From assembly GCF_900090285.1 (NCBI RefSeq), contig NZ_LT607754.1:3560001-3624000 (forward strand): a stretch of DNA of 64,000 nt. The letters are read 5' to 3'. The notes under the pieces are model-generated. The model was not told the DNA's origin. It saw only the letters and a program-made list of their open reading frames with translations, and ran no database searches. Shown here piece after piece: positions 41,590-51,115 of the stretch. How positions within the stretch are numbered: the stretch's first letter is position 1; each line of letters starts with the position of its first letter. The translations under genes and the position numbers were made by a program. Source of the stretch: Micromonospora inositola (GTDB lineage Bacteria > Actinomycetota > Actinomycetes > Mycobacteriales > Micromonosporaceae).

Positions 41590-41988
41590 GTGACCAACCC
41601 GCAGCACCCCGCGCCGCCCGCCACGGACCCCGCCTTCGCCCCGCCGAGCCTCGGTCGCCGCTTCGGCGCGCTGGTCGTCGACTGGGTGCTCTGCCTGCTG
41701 GTGTCCAACTTCTTCGCCAACCCGGTCCGCGACGGCTGGGCTCCGGTGCTGGTCCTGATCCTGGAGTACGGCTTCTTCCTCGGCCTGTTCGCCCAGACCC
41801 CCGGCATGTACGTCACCCGGATCCGCTGCGTCGCCTGGTCCGACGGCGGCCGGATCGGCGTGCTCCGCGCCCTGCTCCGCGGCCTCCTGCTCGCCCTGGT
41901 CGTCCCCGCCCTGATCATGGACGAACACCGCCGCGGCCTCCACGACCGCCTCACCGGCTCCGTCATCACCCCCGCCCCCCGCCCCTGA
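41590..41988 (+). CDS. RDD-family membrane protein
   Basis: 132 residues from GTG 41590; a TTG at 41581 is less likely. The RDD domain begins SLGRRFGALVVDWVLCLLVS, with two further hydrophobic segments (APVLVLILEYGFFLGLF and LRGLLLALVVPAL) and RRGLHDRLTGSVI at the end. RDD proteins are small polytopic membrane proteins, some transporting ions. Position beside glnA and DUF4191 is conserved in actinobacteria. TACCCT 11 bp upstream suggests leaderless transcription. Confidence 0.88.
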   Translation: MTNPQHPAPPATDPAFAPPSLGRRFGALVVDWVLCLLVSNFFANPVRDGWAPVLVLILEYGFFLGLFAQTPGMYVTRIRCVAWSDGGRIGVLRALLRGLLLALVVPALIMDEHRRGLHDRLTGSVITPAPRP

Positions 41989-42024
41989 CCCCGCCCTCTT
42001 CACCTCCGCGATCACGGGGAACGG

Positions 42025-42056
42025 AAAGAGCCGGACCCTGACGGGCCCGGCTCTTT
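42025..42056. terminator. Bidirectional terminator, RDD / DUF4191
   Basis: AAAGAGCCGG (42025-42034) pairs with CCGGCTCTTT (42047-42056), a 10-bp stem whose A/T ends act as U tracts in both directions. It separates two convergent genes. Confidence 0.88.
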
Positions 42057-42074
42057 CGTGCGTAAGGCCGTGGG

Positions 42075-42764
42075 TCAGCGGCCGCGGGTCTGGCGGAAGG
42101 CGCCACCCGGGGGGCGCATGTTCTTGGGGATCGCTCCCTTGGGCATCTGCGGGCGGGCGGTGAGCGCCTTGAGCCGCTTGTCCAGGGCGTTGACGTCCTT
42201 GGGGGCGAGGCTGCGCGGCAGCCGCATCAGGGTCGTCCGCAGCTTGCGGATCGGCAGCTCGCCCTCGCCCTGACCGATGACGTAGTCGTGCAGCGGTGCG
42301 GAGCCGATCACCTTGGCCAGCCGCCGCTTCTCCTGCCCGAGCAGGCCGCGGACCCGCTGCGGGTTCCCCTCCGCCAGCAGGATCACGCCCGGCCGGCCGA
42401 TCACCAGGTGCACCATGTCCATCTGGGTGGTGGAGCTGACCGCCGGCGTGACCCGCCAGTCGCCGCGCATGCTCTCCATGATCTGCGCCGCCGCGCCGGG
42501 CTGGCCCTCGGCGGCGTTCATCATCGCCTTGTTGGACCGCAGGTTCAGCACGATCAGCACGGCGAGCAGGGTGAGCAGGATGCCGATCGGCAGCCAGATC
42601 CAGCCCCAGAGGATCACCGCGACCACGGTGAGCGCGAGCGGGATCAGCACCGCCGCCGCGGTCAGCGGCGCGAACCACCTGTCCTGCTTCGCGGTGAACT
42701 GGAACACCATCCCGATCTGCTTCAGCCGCTGGCCGAACGAGACCTTCTCCTGGGGCTTTGCCAT
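42075..42764 (-). CDS. DUF4191-domain membrane protein
   Basis: 229 residues. After a cytoplasmic start (AKPQEKVSFGQRLKQIGMVF) there are two adjacent transmembrane helices (FAPLTAAAVLIPLALTVVAV and WLPIGILLTLLAVLIVLNL), then a soluble domain with VIGRPGVILLAEGNPQRVRG and a basic Pro-rich tail. Matches the actinobacterial DUF4191 family, commonly encoded between lipA and glnA. Function unknown. Confidence 0.9.
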   Translation of the reverse strand: MAKPQEKVSFGQRLKQIGMVFQFTAKQDRWFAPLTAAAVLIPLALTVVAVILWGWIWLPIGILLTLLAVLIVLNLRSNKAMMNAAEGQPGAAAQIMESMRGDWRVTPAVSSTTQMDMVHLVIGRPGVILLAEGNPQRVRGLLGQEKRRLAKVIGSAPLHDYVIGQGEGELPIRKLRTTLMRLPRSLAPKDVNALDKRLKALTARPQMPKGAIPKNMRPPGGAFRQTRGR

Positions 42765-42981
42765 GCCGGAGAGTCTAGTGGTCGGCGCACGCCCCGTTGA
42801 TCCGCGGCCGCCCCTTCGCCGGGCGAGCTGAGTACCTTACGTCGCCACCCGGCCGCTGAGGCCCCCCGGTAAGGAGGGGGAGGGGCTGAAGATCGGGCGG
42901 CGTACCCATGCCCCGGGGCCACCTTCGCGCGGAAAGTGAATCTCGACAGCGAAACGACACCGCACGACAGGGGAAACCGAG

Positions 42982-43152
42982 ATGTTCGGCAACGACGCAG
43001 ACTTTCTGCTCACCATCCACCGTACGCACGCCTCCGAGCTGCAGGCCGACGCGGCCGCGGACCGGCTCGCCCGGGCGCTGCCCCGCCGCCACCCGCGCGG
43101 CTGGCTCAGCCGGCGGACCCACACCGGCCGCGCCGTCGACACCCGCCGGTGA
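42982..43152 (+). CDS. Small basic hypothetical protein
   Basis: 56 residues from ATG 42982, preceded by AGGGGAAACCGAG. The sequence FGNDADFLLTIHRTHASELQ then Ala/Asp- and Arg-rich is similar to small proteins often found upstream of LuxR-type regulators or in sugar-transport loci of Micromonosporaceae. No domain. May be a leader or partner of the LAL regulator that starts about 130 bp downstream. Short for gene finders but coherent in codon use. Confidence 0.55.
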   Translation: MFGNDADFLLTIHRTHASELQADAAADRLARALPRRHPRGWLSRRTHTGRAVDTRR

Positions 43153-43280
43153 CCGCCCCCGCCGTCGGGCCGGCCGCCACGGGGGCGGCCGGCCCGGGTC
43201 CGGCGGGCGCCCACGGAGGGCCGGGAGATCGACCGGTCGGCCGGGACGGCGTCGCCACCCGTCATGGCATGCTCGATGGC

Positions 43281-46190
43281 GTGACCGCACGCGCCGCCAG
43301 CACCGTCCTCGTCGGCCGCCAGCAGGAGGTGACGGCCCTGCGCGACGCGCTCGTCCGGGCCCGCGCCGGCGAACCCACCACCGTCCTGGTCGGCGGTGAG
43401 GCCGGGGTCGGCAAGACCCGGCTGCTGGAGGAGTTCGGCGGCCTCGCCACCGCCGCCGGGGCGCGCGTCCTGGTCGGCCAGTGCCTGGAGCTGGGTGAGG
43501 CCGGCCTGCCCTTCGCGCCGTTCGCCGCGGCGCTGCGGGAGGTGTTGCGCCACGACGGCCCGGGCGTCTTCTCCGGGTACGAGGCGGAGTTCGCCCGCCT
43601 GCTGCCGGAGCTGGCCCGGGTGCCGGCCGGGGTCGCCGCGCCGACCGGCCTGCCCGCCTCGGACACCCCGCGCGGCTACCTCTTCGACCTGGTGGCCGAA
43701 CTCTTCCAGCGGCTCGCCGCCGGGCAGCCCCTGGTCCTGGTGATCGAGGACCTGCACTGGGCCGACCGGTCCACCCGGGACCTGATCGGCTTCCTGGTCC
43801 GGGCCGCCCGGACCGCGCGGTTGCTGCTGGTCTGCACCTACCGCACCGACGAGCTGCACCGCGGCCACCCGCTGCGGCCCTTCCTCGCCGAACTGGACCG
43901 CGCCCGCGGCGTCGAACGCGTCGAGCTGGGCCGGCTGGACCGGGACGGCACCGGCGCCATCCTGGCCGACCTGCTCGGCGTCGAACCCGCTCCCCGGGCC
44001 GTTGACGACGTGCACGACCGGACCCAGGGCAACCCCTTCTTCATCGAGGAACTGGCCGCCGCGGGTGACCCGGTGGGCTGCGCCGCGCTGTCGGAGACCC
44101 TGCGTGACCTGCTGCTCGCCCGGGTCGACCGGCTGCCGGAGCCGGCCCAGCGGGTGCTGCGGATCGCCGCCGCCGGTGGCACCCGCTTCGCCCATCAGCT
44201 CCTCGCCGAGGTCGCCGGCCTGCCCGAGCCCGAGCTGGAGGACGCGCTGCGCGCGGCGGTGGCCGCCCAGCTCGTGGTGGCCGACCCCGACGGCGACTAC
44301 GAGTTCCGCCACGCGCTGGTCCGCGAGGCCGTCCACGACGAGCTGCTCCCCGGCGAGCACGCCCGGCTGCACGCCCGCTACGCCGCCGCGATCGAGGCGC
44401 AGCCGCACCTGGTGGCCGCGGGCCGCGCCCCGGCCGAGGTCGCCCATCACTGGTACGCCGCGCACGACCACCCCCGCGCCCTGGTCGCCGCCCGCGCCGC
44501 GGCCTGCGCCGCCGCCGACCGGTACGCGTACGCGGAGCAGAGCCGGCTGCTGGAACGGGTGCTGGAACTGTGGGAGCTGGTGCCCGACGCCGCCGACCGG
44601 CTCGGCATGGACCACCTTCGCGTGCTCGAGGACACCGTCGCCGCCGCGACCACGGCCGGCGACTACAACCGGGCGGCCACCCTGACCCGGGCCGCGCTGG
44701 CCGAGGTGGACACCGTCGCCGAGCCGCTGCGCGCCGCCTGTCTGCTCGACCAGCGGGGCCGGCTGCTGGCGCTGCTCGGCAAGAGCGACGGCGCCGCCGA
44801 GCTGCGCGAGGCGTACCGGCTGGCCAGCGGGGTGCCGGACGGCCCGGAGCGGGTCCGGGTGCTCGCCGACATCGCCGCCCACCTGGTGAAGATCGACCCG
44901 GAGCAGGCCGCCGCGGTGGCCGCCGAGGCGATGGCCGCCGCCGAGGCGATCGGCGTGGACGTGGCGCTGCTGCCCACCCGGATCGCCCTGCTCTGCCGCA
45001 CCGACAAGGCGCCCGACCTGGGGCTGGCCGAGCTGCGCCGGGCGGAGGCCCTGGCCCGGGCCACCGGCAACGCTCCCGCCCTGGTCAGCGCCCTGGTCCA
45101 CCTCTCCGACGTGCTGTTCGAGCTGGGCCGCTACGAAGAGTCCGAGCAGGCCGCCGCCGCCGGGGTGAGCGAGGCGCGCCGGGTCGGGATCAGCCGTTCC
45201 ACCGGGGCGTACCTGCTGTCGAACCGGGCCGAGGCGCTGATCGCCCTGGGCCGCTGGGACGAGGCCGACGCGGCCTGCGCCGAGGCGGCCCGGATCGACC
45301 CGCCCGGCGTTTCCGGCCTGCACTGGCTTCAGCTCCGGGCCGGGCTGCGGCTGGCCCGGGCGCATCCGGCCGCGGACGAGCTGGTCGGCCGCGCGCTGGC
45401 CTTCCTCGCCCGGCCGTACCTCTGGCCCAACCACCGGCTGCCGCTGCACGAGCTGCGCGTCGAGGCCGCGCTCGCCGCGGACGACAAGGTGGAGGCGGTA
45501 CGGGCGGCCCGTAGCGCGCTGGCCGACGAGCGCCTGTCCGACCTGCCCCGGGAGGCCTGGCCGGTGCTCAGCGCCGTCGCCCGCGCCGCCGCGCTGGGCG
45601 GGGACGCGGGCCTCGCCGCCGAGGTCTCCACGGTAGCCGCCGCCCTGCCCGCCCGGTATCCGGCGGAACGGGCGAACGCCGCCCTGGTCACCGCGATCCT
45701 GGCCACCGGTGGCGCGGCGCTGCCGGCCTGGCGGGCGGCGGTCGACGCGTGGCGGGCGGCCGGGCAGCCGTACCCGCTGGGTCGGGCGCTGCTCGGGCTG
45801 GCCGAGGCAGCCGCCGCGGCCGGGGAGCGGGACGCCGTGGCGACGGCGGTACGGGAGGCCGCGGACCTCGCCGCCGGGCTCGGCGCGGCGCCGCTGGCCG
45901 AGCAGGCAGCCGTCCTGGCCCGCCGGGTCGGGCTGCGCGGCGGTGGCCGTCCCGGCCCGGACCTGCTCACCAGCCGGGAGCAGGAGGTGCTGCGGCTGGT
46001 CGCCGAGGGGCAAAGCAACAGCCGGATCGCCGAGCGGCTCTTCATCTCGCCGAAGACGGCCAGCGTGCACGTCTCCCGAATCATCGCCAAGCTGGACGTC
46101 AGCAACCGGGTCGAGGCCGCCGCGCTGGCCCACCGCCTCGGCCTGCTGGACCATCCCGCCGCGGCCGTCCCGCCGCCCCGCGCCCGTTAG
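43281..46190 (+). CDS. LAL-type LuxR family ATPase regulator
   Basis: 969 residues from GTG 43281; ATG 43269 is an alternative. Walker A GGEAGVGKT at 38-46 and Walker B VLVIEDLHWAD at about 155 form the AAA/NB-ARC module. A long TPR-like helical middle follows. A C-terminal LuxR helix-turn-helix at about 893-955 contains LLTSREQEVLRLVAEGQSNS and RIAERLFISPKTASVHVSRI. Such large ATP-binding regulators (MalT/LAL type) activate catabolic or antibiotic genes. Target unknown. The many long antisense frames here are GC-driven shadows. Confidence 0.93.
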   Translation: MTARAASTVLVGRQQEVTALRDALVRARAGEPTTVLVGGEAGVGKTRLLEEFGGLATAAGARVLVGQCLELGEAGLPFAPFAAALREVLRHDGPGVFSGYEAEFARLLPELARVPAGVAAPTGLPASDTPRGYLFDLVAELFQRLAAGQPLVLVIEDLHWADRSTRDLIGFLVRAARTARLLLVCTYRTDELHRGHPLRPFLAELDRARGVERVELGRLDRDGTGAILADLLGVEPAPRAVDDVHDRTQGNPFFIEELAAAGDPVGCAALSETLRDLLLARVDRLPEPAQRVLRIAAAGGTRFAHQLLAEVAGLPEPELEDALRAAVAAQLVVADPDGDYEFRHALVREAVHDELLPGEHARLHARYAAAIEAQPHLVAAGRAPAEVAHHWYAAHDHPRALVAARAAACAAADRYAYAEQSRLLERVLELWELVPDAADRLGMDHLRVLEDTVAAATTAGDYNRAATLTRAALAEVDTVAEPLRAACLLDQRGRLLALLGKSDGAAELREAYRLASGVPDGPERVRVLADIAAHLVKIDPEQAAAVAAEAMAAAEAIGVDVALLPTRIALLCRTDKAPDLGLAELRRAEALARATGNAPALVSALVHLSDVLFELGRYEESEQAAAAGVSEARRVGISRSTGAYLLSNRAEALIALGRWDEADAACAEAARIDPPGVSGLHWLQLRAGLRLARAHPAADELVGRALAFLARPYLWPNHRLPLHELRVEAALAADDKVEAVRAARSALADERLSDLPREAWPVLSAVARAAALGGDAGLAAEVSTVAAALPARYPAERANAALVTAILATGGAALPAWRAAVDAWRAAGQPYPLGRALLGLAEAAAAAGERDAVATAVREAADLAAGLGAAPLAEQAAVLARRVGLRGGGRPGPDLLTSREQEVLRLVAEGQSNSRIAERLFISPKTASVHVSRIIAKLDVSNRVEAAALAHRLGLLDHPAAAVPPPRAR

Positions 46191-46193
46191 CCC

Positions 46194-46232
46194 ACCCGCG
46201 TCGGGGCCCTGCCCGGGGGCGGGCCGACGGGT
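46194..46232. terminator. Imperfect GC hairpin between convergent genes
   Basis: ACCCGCGTCGG (46194-46204) and CCGACGGGT (46224-46232) pair with one bulge, extended by GGCCC/GGGGC-type inner pairing. Lies between the LAL regulator stop and the next gene's stop. Confidence 0.5.
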
Positions 46233-47923
46233 CAGCGGCGGGGGAGGTAGATCCGCCAGCCCTCGACCGCGACCACGGCCAGTTCGCCCGGGTCGGGGCC
46301 GAGCCGCTGGTCGAGCCGGGCGGCCAGCGGCGAGCCGACCGGCGCCACCCAGGCCGCGCGGTCGTCGGCGTCCACCGCCCGCCGGTACGCGGGGTACCGG
46401 TCGAAGCCGGGGCGCAGCTCGTCGTCGACCACCGCGCAGACCACGTCCTCCCCGCTGGCGAAGGTGAGCCGGTTGCAGGTCCAGTAGCCGGCGCGGGTGT
46501 GCCGTACCCCCAGCTCGTCGAGGGTGTCGACCAGCGCCCGGTGCCGGTCGGCCTCGGCGTGGGTGGCCGGCACGGCGCCGACGGCGCCGGCGGTGGCGAC
46601 GGCCGCCGTGCCGAGCAGGGCCACCAGCACGGCGATCGCCGTGATCCGGGCGGCCCGGCGGCCGTCCCGCGTCGCGGCCCGGAGCGGCCAGAGCAGGGCC
46701 GGGGCGGCGATCGCCAGCCCGGAGAGGTAGCGGGCGCTCTCCATCGGGGTCCGCCCGGCGGCGCTGCTCAGCACGTACGCCCCGAACACCGTCACCGCCC
46801 CGACGACCAGCGCCAGGCGCACCCCCGCCGTGGCCCGCCGCGCGTCCGGGCCCCCCGCCGACCCCACCGCGCCTGCCGCCGGTGACGCCGGCGCGGACGG
46901 CGACCAGGCCACGGCCGACGGCGCCTGGGGCGGTGCCGAGGTGGCGGCCGGTGCGGACGTGCGCAGGGCGCGCCACGCGGAGAGCCCGGCGAGCAGCAGC
47001 AGGACGGGGAACGCGAGGGCCCACCAAAGCTGCCAGGTGGCGCAGTGGCCCGGGGAACAGAAGCCCATCCCGAGCGGCGGCCCCAGCAGCAGCCCGCCGT
47101 GCTGCCGCTCGCCCCAGCCGGCGGCCGCGTCCCCGCCGCCGGCAGCGAGGACGGCCGCGATGGGGTTACGCCCGTGCCGGAGACTGTCGAGCCACATCGG
47201 CGCCGCGCCGAGCAGGGCCGCGGCCACCGCCACGAGGCCGGCCCGTCCGGCCAGCTCCCGCCGCCGCCAGGCCAGGAGCACCGCGCCGGTGCCGCCGATG
47301 TACGGCAGCAGCAGCGGGTCGACCCAGAGCATCAGCCCCGAGATCAGCCCCCACGCCGCCCAGCGGGGCAGCCGCGCGCCCGGCCGGCCGGCGCAGAGGT
47401 CCAGGGTGAGCAGGGCCAGCCCGACGCCGGCCGGGTTCAGCTCGGGGTACCCGCCGCCGGCGATCAACTGGTTCTTGACGATCCGGTCGGAGCCGAGCGC
47501 GAGGAAGCCGACGACCAGCAGGGCGAACCAGCGGTCCCCGCCGAGTCGCCGGGTCAGCCGCCAGGCCAGCAGGAGGAAGAGCGCGTAGAGGGCGAGGGTG
47601 GGCAGCCGCAGCGCGAGCACCGACGGGCCGGTCAGCGCGACCAGCGGCGCGGCCAGGTACGCCTCCAGCGTGCCCATGTAGGCCTGCCCGTAGAACCAGA
47701 CCGGGAACTCGTGGCCGCGGGCGATGTGCAGGGCGGCCAGCCCCATGGTCGCCTCGTCGCTGTTGGTCGGCGGCGCGTCGGCGACCAGCAGGGCCAGCCG
47801 GTAGCCGATCGCGGCGCGGACCATGAGCAGGGTGAGCAGCACCGGCAGCCGGCCGCGCCGGGCACGCCGGGGCGCCTGCGGGCGCGCGGCTTCCCGCCAC
47901 TCCAGGCGTACCCCGGTGGACAT
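46232..47923 (-). CDS. GT-C-like integral membrane glycosyltransferase
   Basis: 563 residues from ATG 47923. About ten membrane helices. The first extracytoplasmic loop has PPTNSDEATMGLAALHIARG and WFYGQAYMGTLEAYLAAP, the acidic pair and aromatic pattern of GT39/GT83-type sugar transferases using polyprenyl-phosphate donors. The C-terminal 110 residues form a soluble domain with a Cys pair (CNRL and VVCAVV). Substrate unknown; envelope glycan or protein glycosylation are options. Convergent with the LAL gene and immediately downstream of lipA in direction. Confidence 0.78.
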   Translation of the reverse strand: MSTGVRLEWREAARPQAPRRARRGRLPVLLTLLMVRAAIGYRLALLVADAPPTNSDEATMGLAALHIARGHEFPVWFYGQAYMGTLEAYLAAPLVALTGPSVLALRLPTLALYALFLLLAWRLTRRLGGDRWFALLVVGFLALGSDRIVKNQLIAGGGYPELNPAGVGLALLTLDLCAGRPGARLPRWAAWGLISGLMLWVDPLLLPYIGGTGAVLLAWRRRELAGRAGLVAVAAALLGAAPMWLDSLRHGRNPIAAVLAAGGGDAAAGWGERQHGGLLLGPPLGMGFCSPGHCATWQLWWALAFPVLLLLAGLSAWRALRTSAPAATSAPPQAPSAVAWSPSAPASPAAGAVGSAGGPDARRATAGVRLALVVGAVTVFGAYVLSSAAGRTPMESARYLSGLAIAAPALLWPLRAATRDGRRAARITAIAVLVALLGTAAVATAGAVGAVPATHAEADRHRALVDTLDELGVRHTRAGYWTCNRLTFASGEDVVCAVVDDELRPGFDRYPAYRRAVDADDRAAWVAPVGSPLAARLDQRLGPDPGELAVVAVEGWRIYLPRR

Positions 47924-47982
47924 GCCTGTGATCGTGGCATCGGGGCACCGGATTATAACCGGAAATGCCGGATTTACCCGGC

Positions 47983-48972
47983 TCAGCCGGCGGCGGTGAC
48001 CCCCTCGCGGGCGGCGAGGGCCTGCTGGTAGAGCCGGCCGGCCCGGTACGACGAGCGGACCAGCGGGCCGCTCATCACGCCGGCGAAGCCGATCTCCTCG
48101 GCCTCCTCGCGCAGCTCGACGAACTCCTCCGGCTTGACCCAGCGGGTCACCGGGTGGTGCCGGGGGGAGGGGCGCAGGTACTGCGTGATGGTGATCAGCT
48201 CGCAGCCGGCGTCGTGCAGGTCGCGCAGGGCCTGCGACACCTCTTCCCGCTCCTCGCCCATGCCGAGGATCAGGTTGCTCTTGGTGACCAGGCCGTCGGC
48301 GCGGGCCTGCCGGATCACGTCGAGGGACCGCTCGTAGCGGAACGCCGGCCGGATCCGCTTGAAGATCCGCGGCACGGTCTCGACGTTGTGCGCCAGCACC
48401 TCGGGACGGGAGCTGAACACCTCGGCGAGCTGCTCGGGGACCGCGTTGAAGTCGGGGATCAGCAGCTCGACGCCGCAGCCGGACTGCAGGGCGTGGATCT
48501 GCCGGACGGTCTCGGCGTAGAGCCAGGCGCCGCCGTCGGGCAGGTCGTCCCGGGCGACGCCGGTGATGGTGGCGTAGCGCAGCCCCATCGCGGCCACGGA
48601 CTCGGCGACCCGGCGGGGCTCGTCGGCGTCGAACTCGGCCGGCTTGCCGGTGTCGATCTGGCAGAAGTCGCAGCGCCGGGTGCACTGGTCGCCACCGATG
48701 AGGAAGGTGGCCTCCCGGTCCTCCCAGCATTCGTAGATGTTGGGGCAGCCGGCCTCCTGGCAGACGGTGTGCAGCCCTTCGCGCGAGACCAGCCCGCGCA
48801 GTTGGGTGTACTCCGGGCCCATCTTGGCCTTCACCTTGATCCATGGCGGCTTGCGCTCGATCGGCGTCTCGGCGTTGCGCGCCTCGATCCGCAGCATGCG
48901 CCGCCCCTCGGGGGCGACCGTCGCGGTGCGCGCAGCCTGCTCAGTCGTCGGCGCGGAGTGCTCGATCGTCAC
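47983..48972 (-). CDS. lipA: Lipoyl synthase
   Basis: 329 residues from GTG 48972; the frame extends upstream but lipA proteins start near here. Auxiliary cluster ligands Cys71, Cys76 and Cys82 lie in [12 protein letters not shown]. The radical-SAM CxxxCxxC is Cys97, Cys101 and Cys104 in CTRRCDFC. The C-terminal serine loop RSSY is present. It inserts two sulfurs into octanoyl groups made available by LipB, encoded 2.1 kb upstream on the same strand. Unusually, an aspS gene and a VOC gene separate the two lip genes. Confidence 0.97.
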   Translation of the reverse strand: MTIEHSAPTTEQAARTATVAPEGRRMLRIEARNAETPIERKPPWIKVKAKMGPEYTQLRGLVSREGLHTVCQEAGCPNIYECWEDREATFLIGGDQCTRRCDFCQIDTGKPAEFDADEPRRVAESVAAMGLRYATITGVARDDLPDGGAWLYAETVRQIHALQSGCGVELLIPDFNAVPEQLAEVFSSRPEVLAHNVETVPRIFKRIRPAFRYERSLDVIRQARADGLVTKSNLILGMGEEREEVSQALRDLHDAGCELITITQYLRPSPRHHPVTRWVKPEEFVELREEAEEIGFAGVMSGPLVRSSYRAGRLYQQALAAREGVTAAG

Positions 48973-49104
48973 AAAACCGAGCCTACGCCCGACGGTGGCC
49001 GTCGATGAACGTCGGGCGACCGGCGTCACGCCGCAGATGTTGTGACACCGGACACCGGAGGCCGAGAAATTGCCGTCACACCCGTCCGGGGCGGCGTGCT
49101 AGCG

Positions 49105-49381
49105 TGCCCGGCAAAGCTGTGACGGAGCCGAGTAGCGCACCGACCCGCCAGCGCAGAGAGCCGCCGGTTGCTGGAAGGCGGTCTGGCGCCGGCGCGCGAA
49201 GACCCTCCCGAGCTGCGGGAAGAACGGCGCGCCCGCGCGCCCAGTAGAGCCCGCCGACTGGCCCACGTCACGGGCGACGAACGAGGCCCCCGCCGCGGCG
49301 GGGGCGAAGGTGTGGTGGCACCGCGAGGTTCCCGCTCGCCCACACCTCCCTGGGGATCGCGTTGCGATTGATCAAGGAGGT
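49105..49381 (+). promoter_or_regulatory. Translational T-box riboswitch, Asp specifier
   Basis: Stem I shows GAGTA (49130-49134) opposite GAAGACC (49198-49204), placing specifier GAC (Asp) at 49201-49203. The distal loop has GCGCAGAGAGC and CGGTTGCTGGAAGG. The T-box core TGGCACCGCG is at 49316-49325. ACCTCC (49344-49349) is complementary to the Shine-Dalgarno GGAGGT (49376-49381), so uncharged tRNA-Asp should release the ribosome site. TAGCGT at 49100-49105 (with TGC before it) may be the -10 box. Actinobacterial T-boxes mostly control ileS, so this one is notable. Confidence 0.8.
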
Positions 49382-49388
49382 AACCGCC

Positions 49389-50675
49389 GTGCAACGCATC
49401 CTTTCCACCCAACTCTCCACCCATGTCGGCAGCACCGTCCGGATCGCCGGCTGGGTGCACCGCCGCCGACTGCTCAAGTCGGTGGCCTTCCTGATCGTGC
49501 GGGACGCCGCCGGCCAGGCTCAGGTGGTGGTCACCGACCCCGCCGTGCGCGCGGTCGTCGAGTCGCTGCCGGAGGAGACCGTCGTCGAGGTCACCGGCAC
49601 GGTGGCGGCGAACGCCACCGCGCCCGCCGGGGTGGAGCTGACCGACCCGGCGGTACGTCCGCTCGGCCCGCCCGCCGTGCCGCCGCCGTTCGACCTGTAC
49701 CGGCCGGCGCTCACCGCCACCCTGCCCACCCAGCTCGACAACGCCCCGACCGCGCTGCGCCACCCGTCCAGGTCGGCGGCGCTGCGGATCTCCGCGGCGG
49801 CGGTGGCCGGCTTCCGGGCCGCGCTGGACGCCCGCGACTTCGTCGAGATCCACACGCCGAAGGTGGTGGCCTCGTCCACCGAGAGCGGGGCGAACGTCTT
49901 CGCGCTGGACTGGTTCGGCCGGCCCGCGTACCTGGCCCAGTCGCCGCAGTTCTACAAGCAGCTCATGGTGGGCGTCTTCGAGCGGGTCTACGAGGTCGGG
50001 CCGGTGTTCCGGGCCGAGCCGCACGACACCGTCCGGCACCTGGCCCAGTACACCTCGCTCGACGTCGAGCTGGGCTTCGTCGCCGACCACCGGGACGTCA
50101 TGCGGGTGCTGCGGGACACCCTGGCCGGGATGCTCGGCGCGGTGACCGAGCGGGCGGGCGGCGCGCTGGCCACGCTGGGGATCGAGGCGCCGGAGGTGCC
50201 GGCCGAGATCCCCGCCGTGCACTTCACCGAGGCGCTGAAGATCGCCGGGGCGCCGGCCGACGAGCCGGACCTCGCCCCGGCCCACGAGCGGGCGCTGGGG
50301 GAGTGGGCCCGGGCCGAGCACGGGTCCGAGTTCCTCTTCGTCACCGGGTACCCGATGGCGAAGCGGCCCTTCTACACCCACCCCGACCCGGAGCGGCCCG
50401 CCTACTCCAACGGGTTCGACCTGCTCTTCCGCGGGCTGGAGCTGGTCACCGGCGGGCAGCGGCTGCACCGGTACGACGACTACCTGGCCGCCCTGGCCGC
50501 GCGCGGCGAGCCGGTCGAGCCGTACGCCGGCTACGTGGACGCGTTCCGGCACGGCATGCCGCCGCACGGCGGCTTCGCCATCGGGCTGGAACGCTTCGTC
50601 GCCCGCCTCACCGGCGCGGCCAACGTCCGCGAGGTCACCGCCTTCCCCCGCGACCTGCACCGCCTGACGCCGTGA
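49389..50675 (+). CDS. aspS: Archaeal-type (non-GAD) aspartyl-tRNA synthetase
   Basis: 428 residues from GTG 49389, with AAGGAGG 8 bp upstream. An N-terminal OB fold (VRIAGWVHRRRLLKSVAFLI) precedes a class II core. Motif 2 area LAQSPQFYKQLMVGVFERVYE with FRAEPHDTVRHL, and motif 3 GFAIGLERFVARLTG, ending FPRDLHRLTP. The roughly 100-residue GAD insertion of bacterial AspRS is missing, so it belongs to the archaeal-type, often non-discriminating, group charging tRNA-Asp and possibly tRNA-Asn. Controlled by the T-box just upstream. May be the main enzyme or an inhibitor-resistant second copy. Confidence 0.9.
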   Translation: MQRILSTQLSTHVGSTVRIAGWVHRRRLLKSVAFLIVRDAAGQAQVVVTDPAVRAVVESLPEETVVEVTGTVAANATAPAGVELTDPAVRPLGPPAVPPPFDLYRPALTATLPTQLDNAPTALRHPSRSAALRISAAAVAGFRAALDARDFVEIHTPKVVASSTESGANVFALDWFGRPAYLAQSPQFYKQLMVGVFERVYEVGPVFRAEPHDTVRHLAQYTSLDVELGFVADHRDVMRVLRDTLAGMLGAVTERAGGALATLGIEAPEVPAEIPAVHFTEALKIAGAPADEPDLAPAHERALGEWARAEHGSEFLFVTGYPMAKRPFYTHPDPERPAYSNGFDLLFRGLELVTGGQRLHRYDDYLAALAARGEPVEPYAGYVDAFRHGMPPHGGFAIGLERFVARLTGAANVREVTAFPRDLHRLTP

Positions 50676-50682
50676 CCCGGCC

Positions 50683-50712
50683 GGCGGCCCGCCCTCGTCG
50701 GGGCGGGCCGCC
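50683..50712. terminator. Bidirectional terminator, aspS / VOC gene
   Basis: GGCGGCCCGCC (50683-50693) pairs perfectly with GGCGGGCCGCC (50702-50712) across an 8-nt loop, between two convergent stops. Confidence 0.75.
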
Positions 50713-50718
50713 GCGCGG

Positions 50719-51111
50719 TCAGGCCGGGCCGAGCAGGTCCCAGGGGTTGCCGGCGAGGTCGCGGAAGACGGCCACCCGGCCGTACGGCTCGGTGCGCGGG
50801 GGCCTCACGAACTCGACGTTCGCCTCCCGCATCCGGCGGTAGGTGGCCTCGAAGTCGTCGACCTGGAGGAAGAAGCCGACCCGGCCGGCGGTCTGGTCGC
50901 CGACCGCCGCCTCCTGCCGTTCGCCGTCGGCGCGGGCCAGCAGCAGCCCGGTCCCGCCACCCGGCGGGCGGACCACCACCCAGCGCTTCGGCCGCCCGTC
51001 GTTGGTGAGCGAGGGCTTGTCCTCGGCCAGCTCGAAGCCGAGCACCTCGGTGAAGAAGGCGATGGCCGGGTCGTAGTCGGCGACGACGAGGGTGACCAGA
51101 TCGATGCGCAC
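50719..51111 (-). CDS. VOC-family (glyoxalase-like) protein
   Basis: 130 residues from GTG 51111. Two beta-alpha-beta-beta-beta modules: IDLVTLVVADYDPAIAFFTEVLGF and VGFFLQVDDFEATYRRM, with FRDLAGNPWDLLGP at the end supplying the usual C-terminal acidic ligand region. Substrate unknown. Starts 4 bp after the lipB stop on the same strand, so it is co-transcribed with lipB. Confidence 0.9.
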   Translation of the reverse strand: MRIDLVTLVVADYDPAIAFFTEVLGFELAEDKPSLTNDGRPKRWVVVRPPGGGTGLLLARADGERQEAAVGDQTAGRVGFFLQVDDFEATYRRMREANVEFVRPPRTEPYGRVAVFRDLAGNPWDLLGPA

Positions 51112-51115
51112 CCGG

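Noticed and set aside
42837..47027. 1396-codon open frame on the minus strand opposite the LuxR regulator
   Set aside because: Its translation is low-complexity Arg/Gly/Pro-rich, and the plus strand has a full LAL domain series; it is a GC-driven antisense shadow.
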